A stretch of DNA of 64,000 nt from assembly GCF_028583545.1 (NCBI RefSeq), contig NZ_CP087106.1, positions 4,336,501 through 4,400,500 on the forward strand. Direction: 5' to 3'. Made by a program: the position numbers and the translations under genes. The notes below the pieces were generated by a model that saw nothing but the letters and a program-made list of their open reading frames with translations, searched no databases and was not told where the DNA came from. This document shows, one piece after another, positions 7,959 through 16,221 of the stretch (positions within the stretch are counted from its first letter, which is position 1; the number at the start of each line of letters is the position of its first letter). The DNA is from Methylobacterium sp. NMS14P. Lineage in GTDB: Bacteria; Pseudomonadota; Alphaproteobacteria; Rhizobiales; Beijerinckiaceae.

Positions 7959-9434
7959 TCAGTCCGCCTCGGCCAGCATGGCGAAGCGCTTCGGGCCGGC
8001 GATGGACAGGTCGGTCAGGCCGGTCGGGTAGTCGCCCGTGAAGCAGTGGTCGGTGTATTGCGGGCAGGCCGCGTTCCGCGCCTCCTCGCCCATCGCCCGG
8101 TAGAGGCCGGGGATCGACAGGAAGGCCAGCGAATCGGCGCCGATATACTTGCGCATCGCCTCGAGATCGTGGGTCGCGGCGAGCAGCTTCTCCCGCTCGG
8201 GCGTGTCGATCCCGTAGAAGTCCGGGTAGGTGATCGGCGGCGAGGCGATCCGGAAATGCACCTCCGCGGCGCCGGCCTCGCGCATCATCCGGACGATCTT
8301 CACCGAGGTCGTGCCGCGCACGAGGCTGTCGTCCACGAGGACGATGCTCTTGCCCTCGATCGCCGCGCGGTTGGCCGAGTGCTTCATCCGCACGCCGAGC
8401 TCGCGCACCGACTGGGTCGGCTGGATGAAGGTCCGGCCGACGTAGTGGTTGCGGATGATCCCCATCTCGAACGGGATCCCGGTCTCCTGCGAGAAGCCGA
8501 GCGCCGCCGGCACGCCGGAATCCGGCACCGGCACGACGATGTCGGCGGGTGCCGCGGCCTCGCGGGCCAGCTCCCGGCCGATCGCCTTGCGCACCGCGTA
8601 GACGCTCTTGCCGTTCACCACCGAGTCCGGCCGGGCGAAGTAGATGTACTCGAAGATGCAGGGCCGCATCGGCACGGCGTCGGCGAAGCGGATCGACTCG
8701 ATCCCCTCCTCGGAGATCACCACGATCTCGCCGTTCTCGATGTCGCGCACGAAGCGGGCGCCGATGATGTCGAGCGCGCAGGTCTCGGAGGCCAGCATGT
8801 AGCGGCCGTCGAGCTCGCCCAGCACCAGCGGGCGGATGCCCAGCGGGTCGCGGGCGCCGATCAGCTTCTTGTTGGTGAGCGCCACGATCGCGTAGGCGCC
8901 CTGGATCGCCTGCAGGGCGTCGATGAACCGCTCGATGATCCGCGGCTTCCGCGAGCGGGCCGCGAGGTGGAGGATCACCTCGGTGTCGGAGGTCGACTGC
9001 GTGATCGCGCCGTCACGCACGAGGTCGCGGCGGATCGACAGGGCGTTGGTCAGGTTGCCGTTGTGGGCGACCGCGAGGCCGCCGCTGGCGAGCTCGGCGA
9101 AGAGCGGCTGGACGTTGCGCAGGATCGTGCCGCCGGTGGTCGAGTAGCGCACGTGGCCGATGGCGGCGCGGCCCTTGAGGCGGGCGATGGTGTCGCCGTC
9201 CGAGAAGGAATCGCCCACGAGGCCGGGGCGGCGCTCGGAGTGGAACACCGAGCCGTCGAAGGAGACGATGCCGGCCGCCTCCTGGCCCCGGTGCTGCAGG
9301 GCGTGGAGGCCCAGCGCGACGATCGCCGAGGCGTCCGGATGACCGAAGATGCCGAAGACGCCGCACTCCTCGCGGAGCGTGTCGCCGTCGAGATCGAGAT
9401 CGAAGGTGTCGGTGGTGGCGGCGGCGTGTGACAT
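7959..9434 (-). CDS. purF: amidophosphoribosyltransferase PurF
   Basis: Catalyses the first committed step of purine synthesis: PRPP plus glutamine to 5-phosphoribosylamine. With the ATG at 9434 it is 491 residues. A short propeptide ends in LREE, and the catalytic Cys24 opens the mature Ntn-hydrolase domain (CGVFGIFGHPDA). The C-terminal phosphoribosyltransferase domain has the PRPP loop SIVLVDDSLVRGTT. A GTG at 9449 is in frame and would add five residues; I prefer the ATG. Downstream of cvpA on the same strand, as in many proteobacteria. Confidence 0.96.
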   Translation of the reverse strand: MSHAAATTDTFDLDLDGDTLREECGVFGIFGHPDASAIVALGLHALQHRGQEAAGIVSFDGSVFHSERRPGLVGDSFSDGDTIARLKGRAAIGHVRYSTTGGTILRNVQPLFAELASGGLAVAHNGNLTNALSIRRDLVRDGAITQSTSDTEVILHLAARSRKPRIIERFIDALQAIQGAYAIVALTNKKLIGARDPLGIRPLVLGELDGRYMLASETCALDIIGARFVRDIENGEIVVISEEGIESIRFADAVPMRPCIFEYIYFARPDSVVNGKSVYAVRKAIGRELAREAAAPADIVVPVPDSGVPAALGFSQETGIPFEMGIIRNHYVGRTFIQPTQSVRELGVRMKHSANRAAIEGKSIVLVDDSLVRGTTSVKIVRMMREAGAAEVHFRIASPPITYPDFYGIDTPEREKLLAATHDLEAMRKYIGADSLAFLSIPGLYRAMGEEARNAACPQYTDHCFTGDYPTGLTDLSIAGPKRFAMLAEAD

Positions 9435-9565
9435 GGGGCTGTCGATCACTCACAGATCCCGGCGGCGACGGGCCGGCGCGCCGGTCGTCGCGGAAGCAAT
9501 CCGTACACCACCGGAACCGCTATCTAGGCGTTCCGCGCGACGAGACCTACGGCGAATACCGCAGA

Positions 9566-10174
9566 TCAGCGTCGCGTCGGGGTCGGCGCGGTCTCGGTCC
9601 GGCGCTGCGGCGCCGCGTCGGTCTCGGCCGGTGCGTCGGCGGAATCGCTCGGCGGCGCGCCGGTCTTCGGCTTCTTGAACTGCTTGAGGAAGCCTTCCGG
9701 ATTCTCGGGCAGCTGCGCCACCAGGGCGTCGCCGGACTTCTCCAGCATCGGGCGCGTTCGGGCCTGGGCGGCCCAGTCCGGCACCTTGCCCTGCACCAGC
9801 CAGGACAGGAACACCCAGCCGATCACGCAGATCAGGAAGCCGCGGGCCGCGCCGAACAGGAAGCCGAGGGAGCGGTCGACCGCGCCGATCCGCGAGTCGA
9901 GCACGACGTCGGAGATCTTCACCGTGATGATCGACACGACGATCAGGGTGCCGAGGAAGATCGCCGCGATCGAGGCGACGAGCGCCACGGTGTCGCTGTT
10001 CACGTGCTGCTTCACGGTGGGCAGCAGCATGGGGTGGAGCGTCCACGCGACGGCGGCGGCCGCCACCCAGGCGACGATCGCCAGGACCTCGCGGGTCACA
10101 CCACGCACGGCCGCGAGCAGCGCGGAGACCGCGACGATGCCGAGCACGGCGAGATCCAGGACGGTAAACGGCAT
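9566..10174 (-). CDS. cvpA: CvpA family membrane protein
   Basis: A 202-residue inner-membrane protein with four hydrophobic segments in the first 150 residues (starting MPFTVLDLAVLGIVAVSALLAAVRG) and a charged, Pro/Thr-rich cytoplasmic or periplasmic tail. The family was named for colicin V production; its actual role is tied to envelope homeostasis and remains poorly defined. The ATG at 10174 was chosen because it places the first membrane segment at the N-terminus; an in-frame start at 10324 would add a basic leader without features. It precedes purF by 131 bases on the same strand. Confidence 0.92.
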   Translation of the reverse strand: MPFTVLDLAVLGIVAVSALLAAVRGVTREVLAIVAWVAAAAVAWTLHPMLLPTVKQHVNSDTVALVASIAAIFLGTLIVVSIITVKISDVVLDSRIGAVDRSLGFLFGAARGFLICVIGWVFLSWLVQGKVPDWAAQARTRPMLEKSGDALVAQLPENPEGFLKQFKKPKTGAPPSDSADAPAETDAAPQRRTETAPTPTRR

Positions 10175-10450
10175 CGTTGAGCTTTTTGGTACCCGCGGGG
10201 ATGGCGCGTCGGCCGTGCGGCTCCCCCGGACCGCGGCGGATTTATACCAAGCCCGAACTCGGCCGTCACCCTGGCGCGCCCGCCTGATCGCGCGCCTGTG
10301 CCGTCCGTGCATCAGACCGTGCATCAGACGCGCCGATCACCGTGGCGCGAGCCGCCGCGCGGAATGCCCGGCTCCACCCGGGCACCGTCCCGGTGCTATG
10401 GGTCGCGCCCGGGGTCCGGTCTGTGCTTCCGGACTCCCGGTGGCGAATGG

Positions 10451-11560
10451 ATGGAGGCGTTCCGCGTGTCCGAGGCCGGACCTGTGACGGAGATCGGCGC
10501 CCACGGCGCCCGGCTGACGATCGACCTCGGGGCGATCGCGGCCAACTGGCGAGTCCTGGCGGCCCGCGGCGCGGGCGCCGACTGCGCCGCCGTGGTGAAG
10601 GCCGACGCCTACGGCTGCGGCGTCGGCCGCGTCGGGCCGGCCCTGTGGGCCGCCGGCTGCCGGACCTTCTTCGTCGCGCACCTGTCCGAGGGCGTCGCCG
10701 CGCGCGCCGCCCTGCCGGACGCCGCGATCTACGTCCTGAACGGTCTGCCCCCGGGCGCCGCGGCGGCCTTCGCGGACCACGGGCTGCGCCCGGTGCTCGG
10801 CAGCGTCGAAGAGCTGTCGGACTGGGCCGCGTTCGCGGGGAACCGGCCGCCCGCGGCGCTCCACGTCGATACCGGCATGAACCGGCTCGGCCTGTCGGTG
10901 CCCGAGGCGCTGGACCTCGCCGGGGACGCGCGGATCGCGGCCGCCGGGATCGACCTGCTCCTCAGCCACTTCGTCAGCGCCGAGAAGCCGGAGGACCCGG
11001 TCAACGCCCGGCAGATCGCCGATTTCGCGCGGGTCCGGGCGGCCTATCCCGGGCTCCGGGCCTCGCTGGCGAACTCGTCGGGACTCTTCCTCGACGGGGC
11101 CCGGCACGACCTGCTGCGGCCGGGCTACGCCCTGTTCGGCGGCAACCCGACGCCGGGCGCCGCGAACCCGATGCGCCCGGTGGTGCGGCTGGAGGCAGCG
11201 ATCGCGCAGGTGCGCGGCGTCGCGGCCGGCGCGACCGCGGGCTACAACGGCCGCTGGACCGCCGCCGCACCGAGCCGGCTGGCGACGCTCTCGCTCGGTT
11301 ACGCCGACGGCTTCCCCCGGGCGATCAGCGGGCGCGGCCAGGCGCTGGTCGGCGGCGTCCCGTGCCCGATCCTGGGCCTCGTCTCCATGGACCTGATCAT
11401 CCTCGACGTGACCGCGGCGCCCGCGGCCCGGCGCGGCGCGGAGGCGGTGCTGATCGGCGACAGCCTCGACATCGACGCGGTCGGCCGCGCCGCCGGCACG
11501 ATCGGGTACGAGATCCTGACGGGGCTGGGTTCTCGTTATGTTCGAACTTATGTAGGCTGA
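10451..11560 (+). CDS. alr: alanine racemase
   Basis: A 369-residue PLP-dependent, fold III racemase supplying D-alanine for peptidoglycan. The PLP lysine lies in AVVKADAYGCG (about residue 47), and the C-terminal beta domain carries the catalytic tyrosine region GYNGRWTAA and LSLGYADGFPR. The ATG at 10451 gives the usual length; in-frame starts further upstream (from 10298) would add about 50 residues with no family support. Divergent from cvpA, so the 276-base gap between them likely holds both promoters. It is 45 bases upstream of radA on the same strand. Confidence 0.95.
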   Translation: MEAFRVSEAGPVTEIGAHGARLTIDLGAIAANWRVLAARGAGADCAAVVKADAYGCGVGRVGPALWAAGCRTFFVAHLSEGVAARAALPDAAIYVLNGLPPGAAAAFADHGLRPVLGSVEELSDWAAFAGNRPPAALHVDTGMNRLGLSVPEALDLAGDARIAAAGIDLLLSHFVSAEKPEDPVNARQIADFARVRAAYPGLRASLANSSGLFLDGARHDLLRPGYALFGGNPTPGAANPMRPVVRLEAAIAQVRGVAAGATAGYNGRWTAAAPSRLATLSLGYADGFPRAISGRGQALVGGVPCPILGLVSMDLIILDVTAAPAARRGAEAVLIGDSLDIDAVGRAAGTIGYEILTGLGSRYVRTYVG

Positions 11561-11605
11561 CGCGACTCCACCCTGACACGCCGGACGGCCGGCGCCCGGA
11601 CTCGA

Positions 11606-13042
11606 ATGGCCAAGATCCACCAGACCTTCGTCTGCCAGTCCTGCGGGGCGGTCTACAACCGCTGGCGCGGGCGCTGCGAGGCCTGCAACGGCTGGAACAC
11701 GATCGTCGAGGAGGCGCCCTCGGCCCCCGGCCAGTCCGGCCCGGCCGCGACCCGGCCGTCACGCAACCGCGGCCGGGTCTTCCCCCTCGAGGGCCTGACC
11801 GGCGAGGCCAAGGAGGCGCCGCGCATCCCCTCGGGGATCGGCGAGCTCGACCGGGTGACCGGCGGCGGCTTCGTGCGCGGCTCGGTGATCCTGCTCGGCG
11901 GCGATCCCGGCATCGGCAAGTCGACCCTGCTGATGCAGGCCTCCGCCGCCATGGCGGGCACGGGCGAGCGGGTCGCCTACATCTCGGGCGAGGAGGCGGT
12001 CGGGCAGGTGCGCCTGCGGGCCGAGCGGCTGGGCCTGAGCGCCCGCCCGGTCCAGCTCGCCGCAGAGACCAACGTCGAGGACATCGTCGAGACCCTGAGC
12101 CAGGGGCGCCCGCCCGCGCTCGCCATCATCGACTCGATCCAGACCATGTGGACCGAGACGGTGGAATCGGCCCCTGGCACGGTCACGCAGGTGCGCTCCT
12201 CCGCGCAGGCGTTGATCCGCTTCGCCAAGACCACCGGCACGGCGGTGATCCTGGTCGGCCACGTCACCAAGGACGGGCAGATCGCCGGCCCCCGCGTGGT
12301 GGAGCACATGGTCGACGCGGTCGCCTCCTTCGAGGGCGACCAGGGCCACCATTTCCGCATCCTGCGCGCCGTGAAGAACCGGTTCGGGCCGACCGACGAG
12401 ATCGGCGTGTTCGAGATGACCGACGCGGGCCTCAGCGAGGTGCCGAACCCGTCGGCCCTGTTCCTGGCGGGCCGCGACCATCAGGCGGCGGGCACCGCGG
12501 TCTTCGCCGGCATGGAGGGGACGCGGCCGCTGCTGGTGGAGATCCAGGCACTCGTCGCGCCCTCCTCGCTGGGCATGCCGCGGCGCGCCGTGGTCGGCTG
12601 GGACCCGAACCGGCTGTCGATGGTGCTCGCCGTGCTGGAGGCCCACGGCGGCATCCGGCTCGGCAGCCACGACGTCTACCTGAACGTGGCCGGCGGCCTG
12701 CGCATCACCGAGCCGGCGGCCGACCTCGCGGTCGCCGCCGCCCTGGTCTCGTCTCTGTCTGGCGCGGTGCTGCCGCCCGAGACGGTCTATTTCGGCGAGA
12801 TCGGGCTCTCCGGCGCGATCCGGCCGGTGGCACAGGCGGGATCGCGGTTGAAGGAGGCCCAGAAACTCGGCTTCGCCAAGGCGCTGATCCCGCAGGGCCG
12901 CGGCGAGGGCGAGAAGGCGCTGGCGGTGGAGACGCTGCGCCACATCGCCGACCTGGTGGCGGGAATCAGCGCGGGCGCGCCCCGGCGGGGATCCGGCCAG
13001 CGCGGGCGGCAACAGGCCCGCTACGCCGACGAGGAGATGTGA
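11606..13042 (+). CDS. radA: DNA repair protein RadA
   Basis: A 478-residue RecA-like ATPase that promotes branch migration during recombination. It has the N-terminal four-cysteine zinc finger (CQSCG...CEAC, residues 11-32), Walker A GGDPGIGKST near residue 98, the diagnostic KNRFG motif near residue 257 and a C-terminal Lon-like domain (LNVAGGLRITEPAADLA). Length is normal. A family I palindrome begins seven bases after the stop codon. Confidence 0.97.
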   Translation: MAKIHQTFVCQSCGAVYNRWRGRCEACNGWNTIVEEAPSAPGQSGPAATRPSRNRGRVFPLEGLTGEAKEAPRIPSGIGELDRVTGGGFVRGSVILLGGDPGIGKSTLLMQASAAMAGTGERVAYISGEEAVGQVRLRAERLGLSARPVQLAAETNVEDIVETLSQGRPPALAIIDSIQTMWTETVESAPGTVTQVRSSAQALIRFAKTTGTAVILVGHVTKDGQIAGPRVVEHMVDAVASFEGDQGHHFRILRAVKNRFGPTDEIGVFEMTDAGLSEVPNPSALFLAGRDHQAAGTAVFAGMEGTRPLLVEIQALVAPSSLGMPRRAVVGWDPNRLSMVLAVLEAHGGIRLGSHDVYLNVAGGLRITEPAADLAVAAALVSSLSGAVLPPETVYFGEIGLSGAIRPVAQAGSRLKEAQKLGFAKALIPQGRGEGEKALAVETLRHIADLVAGISAGAPRRGSGQRGRQQARYADEEM

Positions 13043-13049
13043 GCGCTCC

Positions 13050-13142
13050 CGTCTTTGCGAGCGCGGCGAAGCAATCCAGGGATGCGCCACCTTTGGTCAC
13101 GGCCCGCTGCCCTGGGTTGCTTCGCTCCGCTCGCAAAGACGG
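13050..13142. repeat. family I dispersed palindrome, copy 2 (inverted orientation)
   Basis: Arms at 13050-13081 and 13110-13142, between radA (+) and moaA (-), which converge. The right arm carries the GCTCCGCTCGC form that other copies show (as reverse complement) in their left arm. This copy therefore seems inserted in the opposite orientation to the rest. The left arm has GCGCGGCGAAGC, one change from the usual sequence. Confidence 0.9.
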
Positions 13143-13147
13143 CGGGG

Positions 13148-14200
13148 CTAACCGCCCGTCACGCTCATGTGCCGCGGCACGGCGGCCGGGCGCTGGCGCT
13201 CGATGACGAAGTCGTGGCCCTTGGGCTTGCGGGTGATCGCCTCGACCACCGCCGCGGCCAGAACCGCGTCGTCCTGGGAGGCGCGCAGGACCGCGCGCAG
13301 GTCGGCCGAGTCCTCCTGGCCCAGGCACATGTAGAGCTGGCCGGTGCAGGTCAGGCGCACGCGATTGCAGCTCTCGCAGAAATTATGGGTCAGCGGTGTG
13401 ATGAAGCCGAGCTTCCCGCCGGTCTCCTCGACGCGCACGTAGCGCGCCGGGCCGCCGGTGCGGTCGGGCAGCGGCGTGAGGGTGTAGCGGGTCTCCAGGC
13501 GCTGCCGGGCGACCGACAGGGGCAGGAACTGGTCGGTCCGGTCGGCCTCGATCTCGCCGAGCGGCATCACCTCGATCAGCGTCATGTCCATGCCGAGGCC
13601 GTGCGCCCAGGCGATCATGCTGGGGATCTCGTCGGCGTTGACGTCGCGGAGCGCCACCGCGTTGATCTTCACCTTCATCCCGGCGGCCCGCGCCGCCGCG
13701 ATGCCGTCGAGCACCACCTTGAGGTCGCCGCGCCGGGTGATCTCCCGGAACTTGTCCGGGTCGAGGGTGTCGAGCGAGACGTTGATCCGGCGCACCCCGA
13801 GGCTCGCCAGCTCGTCGGCGTAGCGCGTGAGCTGCGTGCCGTTGGTCGTGAGCGTCAGCTCCTCCAGCGCCCCCGAATCGAGGTGGCGCGAGAGTCTCCG
13901 GAACAGGTGCATGATGTCCCGGCGCACCAGCGGCTCGCCGCCGGTGATCCGGAGCTTGCGCACGCCCCGGGCGATGAACACGCCGCAGAGCCGGTCCAGC
14001 TCCTCCAGGGTCAGCAGGTCGCGCTTGGGCAGGAACTCCATGTGCTCGGACATGCAGTAGGCGCAGCGCAGGTCGCAGCGATCCGTCACCGAGATGCGCA
14101 GGTACGAGATCGCCCGCTGGAACGGGTCGATCAGCGGCGCGGGCCCGGCGGGCGCGCCGAGAGCAAACGTCTGCGGCGTCAGGGAGCTGTCATCGAGCAT
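13148..14200 (-). CDS. moaA: GTP 3',8-cyclase MoaA
   Basis: A 350-residue radical SAM enzyme for the first step of molybdopterin synthesis. The N-terminal cluster cysteines are C42, C46 and C49 (CDLRCAYC); the second, substrate-binding 4Fe-4S cluster uses C275, C278 and C292. The protein ends in the functionally important Gly-Gly (349-350). The ATG at 14200 was chosen because the family length and the first strand ([12 protein letters not shown]) follow directly. No moaC or moeA is adjacent. A client molybdoenzyme lies at 53-55.8 kb of this window. Confidence 0.97.
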   Translation of the reverse strand: MLDDSSLTPQTFALGAPAGPAPLIDPFQRAISYLRISVTDRCDLRCAYCMSEHMEFLPKRDLLTLEELDRLCGVFIARGVRKLRITGGEPLVRRDIMHLFRRLSRHLDSGALEELTLTTNGTQLTRYADELASLGVRRINVSLDTLDPDKFREITRRGDLKVVLDGIAAARAAGMKVKINAVALRDVNADEIPSMIAWAHGLGMDMTLIEVMPLGEIEADRTDQFLPLSVARQRLETRYTLTPLPDRTGGPARYVRVEETGGKLGFITPLTHNFCESCNRVRLTCTGQLYMCLGQEDSADLRAVLRASQDDAVLAAAVVEAITRKPKGHDFVIERQRPAAVPRHMSVTGG

Positions 14201-14281
14201 CGTCCGGCATATGATGCCACCGGCGGTCGCGGGCAAGCAGGTCCCGCGACGCAGCCCCAGATTGCGTGAGGAGTGTGACCC

Positions 14282-14704
14282 GTGACCGAGGATCTGTGGC
14301 CGACCGAGATCCGCCTGTCGGCCGACCGGCGGGTGCTCAACGTCGCCTTCGAGGACGGCGCGCGCTACGCCCTGCCGGCCGAGTACCTGCGGGTGTCGAG
14401 CCCCTCGGCCGAGGTGCAGGGCCACTCGCCGCAGGAGCGCAAGGTGATCGGCGGCAAGCGCGCCGTGGCGATCCTGGCGGTGGAGCCGATCGGCAACTAC
14501 GCGGTGAAGCTCGGCTTCGACGACATGCACGACACCGGCATCTACGGCTGGGGCTACCTCCACACCCTGGGCCGCGAGTACGAGACGCGCTGGAACACCT
14601 ATCTCGGCGAGCTCGCCGAGCGCGGCCTGGACCGCGAGACCGCGCGCACCGCCCCGGTGAAGCAGGGCGGGGGCTGCGGGTCGGGCTCGTGCGGCTGCCA
14701 CTGA
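14282..14704 (+). CDS. DUF971 (GBBH-like N-terminal domain) protein
   Basis: A 140-residue protein with a GTG start at 14282, preceded by GAGGAG about ten bases upstream. Residues 8-105 match the DUF971 / gamma-butyrobetaine hydroxylase N-terminal domain ([20 protein letters not shown], then [18 protein letters not shown]). The C-terminus ends in a Gly/Cys motif [12 protein letters not shown] that could bind metal. Such proteins are sometimes linked to Fe-S cluster or Mrp/ApbC-type functions, but no role is established here. Divergent from moaA, with an 81-base gap. Confidence 0.85.
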   Translation: MTEDLWPTEIRLSADRRVLNVAFEDGARYALPAEYLRVSSPSAEVQGHSPQERKVIGGKRAVAILAVEPIGNYAVKLGFDDMHDTGIYGWGYLHTLGREYETRWNTYLGELAERGLDRETARTAPVKQGGGCGSGSCGCH

Positions 14705-14745
14705 GGGCAGCCGCTCTCGCTTACCCTGGCGCTAGCCCTGAGCAT

Positions 14746-14838
14746 CGTCCTTGCGAGCGGAGCGAAGCGATCCAGGGCAGCACCCAGTCTTCCTGCCTCG
14801 CGCATCCCTGGGTCGCTTCGCTGCGCTCGCGATGACGG
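14746..14838. repeat. family I dispersed palindrome, copy 3
   Basis: Arms at 14746-14780 (TTGCGAGCGGAGCGAAGC, GATCCAGGGCAGC) and 14806-14838 (CCCTGGGTCGC, TTCGCTGCGCTCGC, GATGACGG). It lies 41 bases after the DUF971 gene and before the cupin gene, both on the plus strand. This is one of two compact copies not placed between converging genes. Confidence 0.9.
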
Positions 14839-14914
14839 CGGGGCCGAGCGGAGTCGCGGAGAAGGCCGGCGGCTTGCATCGCGCACCCGTCAGCCCATCA
14901 CCTTCGGAGCCGCC

Positions 14915-15241
14915 ATGGCCTTCGCCTGCACCATTCCCGCCACGCCCACGATCCAGCAGGACGACGCCGCCGTGCGCATCACCCGCTGGGACTTCCCGCC
15001 CGGCGGCGTGACCGGCTGGCACGAGCACGGCTGGCCGTACTTCGTGGTGATGCTGGTGGACGGGATCCTGCGCGTCCACGACGGCGCGGTGGTCAGCGAG
15101 ACGGCGCTCGCGGCCGGGCAATCCTACATGCGTCCCGCGGGCATCCGGCACGACGTGATGAACGGGTCCGAACACCCGATCGCGTTCATCGAGATCGAGG
15201 TGAAGCGTCCGGACGCCCTGGTCACGCTGCCGGCGGCCTGA
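14915..15241 (+). CDS. small cupin-domain protein
   Basis: A 108-residue single cupin barrel. It has the metal-binding pattern in WHEHGWPYFVVMLVDG (two His after a Gly-rich turn) and a C-terminal YMRPAGIRHDVMN (third His). Such small cupins are often isomerases, dioxygenases or ligand-binding proteins; nothing here decides among these. It is monocistronic, bounded by palindrome copy 3 upstream and a bidirectional stem-loop downstream. Confidence 0.85.
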   Translation: MAFACTIPATPTIQQDDAAVRITRWDFPPGGVTGWHEHGWPYFVVMLVDGILRVHDGAVVSETALAAGQSYMRPAGIRHDVMNGSEHPIAFIEIEVKRPDALVTLPAA

Positions 15242-15248
15242 ACGCGGA

Positions 15249-15272
15249 AGGGCCGACCTCGCGGCCGGCCCT
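15249..15272. terminator. bidirectional stem-loop between cupin and L,D-transpeptidase genes
   Basis: Seven-base stem AGGGCCG / CGGCCCT with a ten-base loop, eight bases after the cupin stop codon and before the end of the converging L,D-transpeptidase gene. There is no clear T-run, so an intrinsic terminator is likely but not certain. Confidence 0.5.
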
Positions 15273-15295
15273 CCCCCGAACAGTCCCGAGGAAGA

Positions 15296-15961
15296 TCAGC
15301 GCTGGACGATGACCTTCGTGCCGACCTTGGCGCGGGTGTACAGGTCCGTCACGTCGTCGTTGGTCATGCGGATGCAGCCCGACGAGACGGCCGTCCCGAT
15401 GGTCTCCGGCTCGTTGGAGCCGTGGATGCGGTAGATCGAGCCGCCGAGATACATGGCGCGGGCGCCGAGCGGGTTCTCGAGACCGCCCTTCATGTAGCGC
15501 GGCAGGTCGGGCCGGCGCTTCAGCATGGTCGACGGCGGGCGCCAATCCGGCCACTCGCGCTTCATCGTGATGGTCTGCACGCCGCCCCAGGTGAAGCCCG
15601 GCCGGCCGACGCCGACGCCGTAGCGCAGGGCCTGGCCGCCGCCCATCACGTAGTACAGCCGCCGCTCGGCCGTGGAGACGACGATCGTGCCGGCGCCGTA
15701 GGGGCCGTTATACGCCACCGTCTCGCGCGGGATCGCCGACATCTGCGGGACCGCCGCGTCGGCGCTCAGCGGGTCGGCGGGGTTCAGGGCGGCGTTGGCC
15801 ACCGGCACCGCGACGGTCTCGACGGCCTGCGGGCGGACGCGCACGGTGAGCGCGTCGTTCAGCGGCTGGCGGGTCAGCGGGTCGATCTCGTAGGCCAGTG
15901 CCGGCGCGGCGCAGGCGGCCGCGCCGAGAAGCCCGATCAGGGCGGGGAGAAAACGACGCAT
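15296..15961 (-). CDS. L,D-transpeptidase (YkuD domain), periplasmic
   Basis: A 221-residue exported enzyme. A signal peptide (MRRFLPALIGLLGAAACAAPALA) covers residues 1-23; the YkuD domain spans about residues 90-220. The catalytic motif is IHGSNEPETIGTAVSSGCIRM, with His180 and Cys196. Family members make 3-3 cross-links in peptidoglycan or attach proteins to it. The short N-terminal region has no peptidoglycan-binding domain. A second, much larger L,D-transpeptidase is at 25987-27834. Confidence 0.94.
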   Translation of the reverse strand: MRRFLPALIGLLGAAACAAPALAYEIDPLTRQPLNDALTVRVRPQAVETVAVPVANAALNPADPLSADAAVPQMSAIPRETVAYNGPYGAGTIVVSTAERRLYYVMGGGQALRYGVGVGRPGFTWGGVQTITMKREWPDWRPPSTMLKRRPDLPRYMKGGLENPLGARAMYLGGSIYRIHGSNEPETIGTAVSSGCIRMTNDDVTDLYTRAKVGTKVIVQR

Positions 15962-16075
15962 CAAAGCCTCTCGGGGCAGGCGCGGACTATGGCGGGAACG
16001 CGGCGAAGACCGCGGCACGATGCCGTGCCGATCCTCGCCAAGGGGTAAACGCTCGCGCCTCAAATCCAAGCCTGA

Positions 16076-16096
16076 AACCGCCCCGCCCGGGCGGTT
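16076..16096. terminator. putative hairpin downstream of opgH
   Basis: A perfect eight-base stem AACCGCCC / GGGCGGTT around a five-base loop. It lies in the 260-base gap between opgH and the L,D-transpeptidase gene, both on the minus strand. It could end the opgH transcript. There is no obvious poly-T run on either side. Confidence 0.4.
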
Positions 16097-16221
16097 CCGC
16101 CCGCCCGTGACTCGATGGCAACACTGTGGCAGCTTGGCCGTAAGGGCCGGGATGAACGGCGCCGGTCCCGGCGTCCGCGGCCCGCGCCCGCGCCGCCCCG
16201 GACGGGCGGCGCGGGGCCGCG

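Noticed and set aside
10298..10450. A longer alanine racemase start
   Set aside because: The extra 50 residues are Arg/Pro/Ser-rich with no family match, and the ATG at 10451 gives the normal length.
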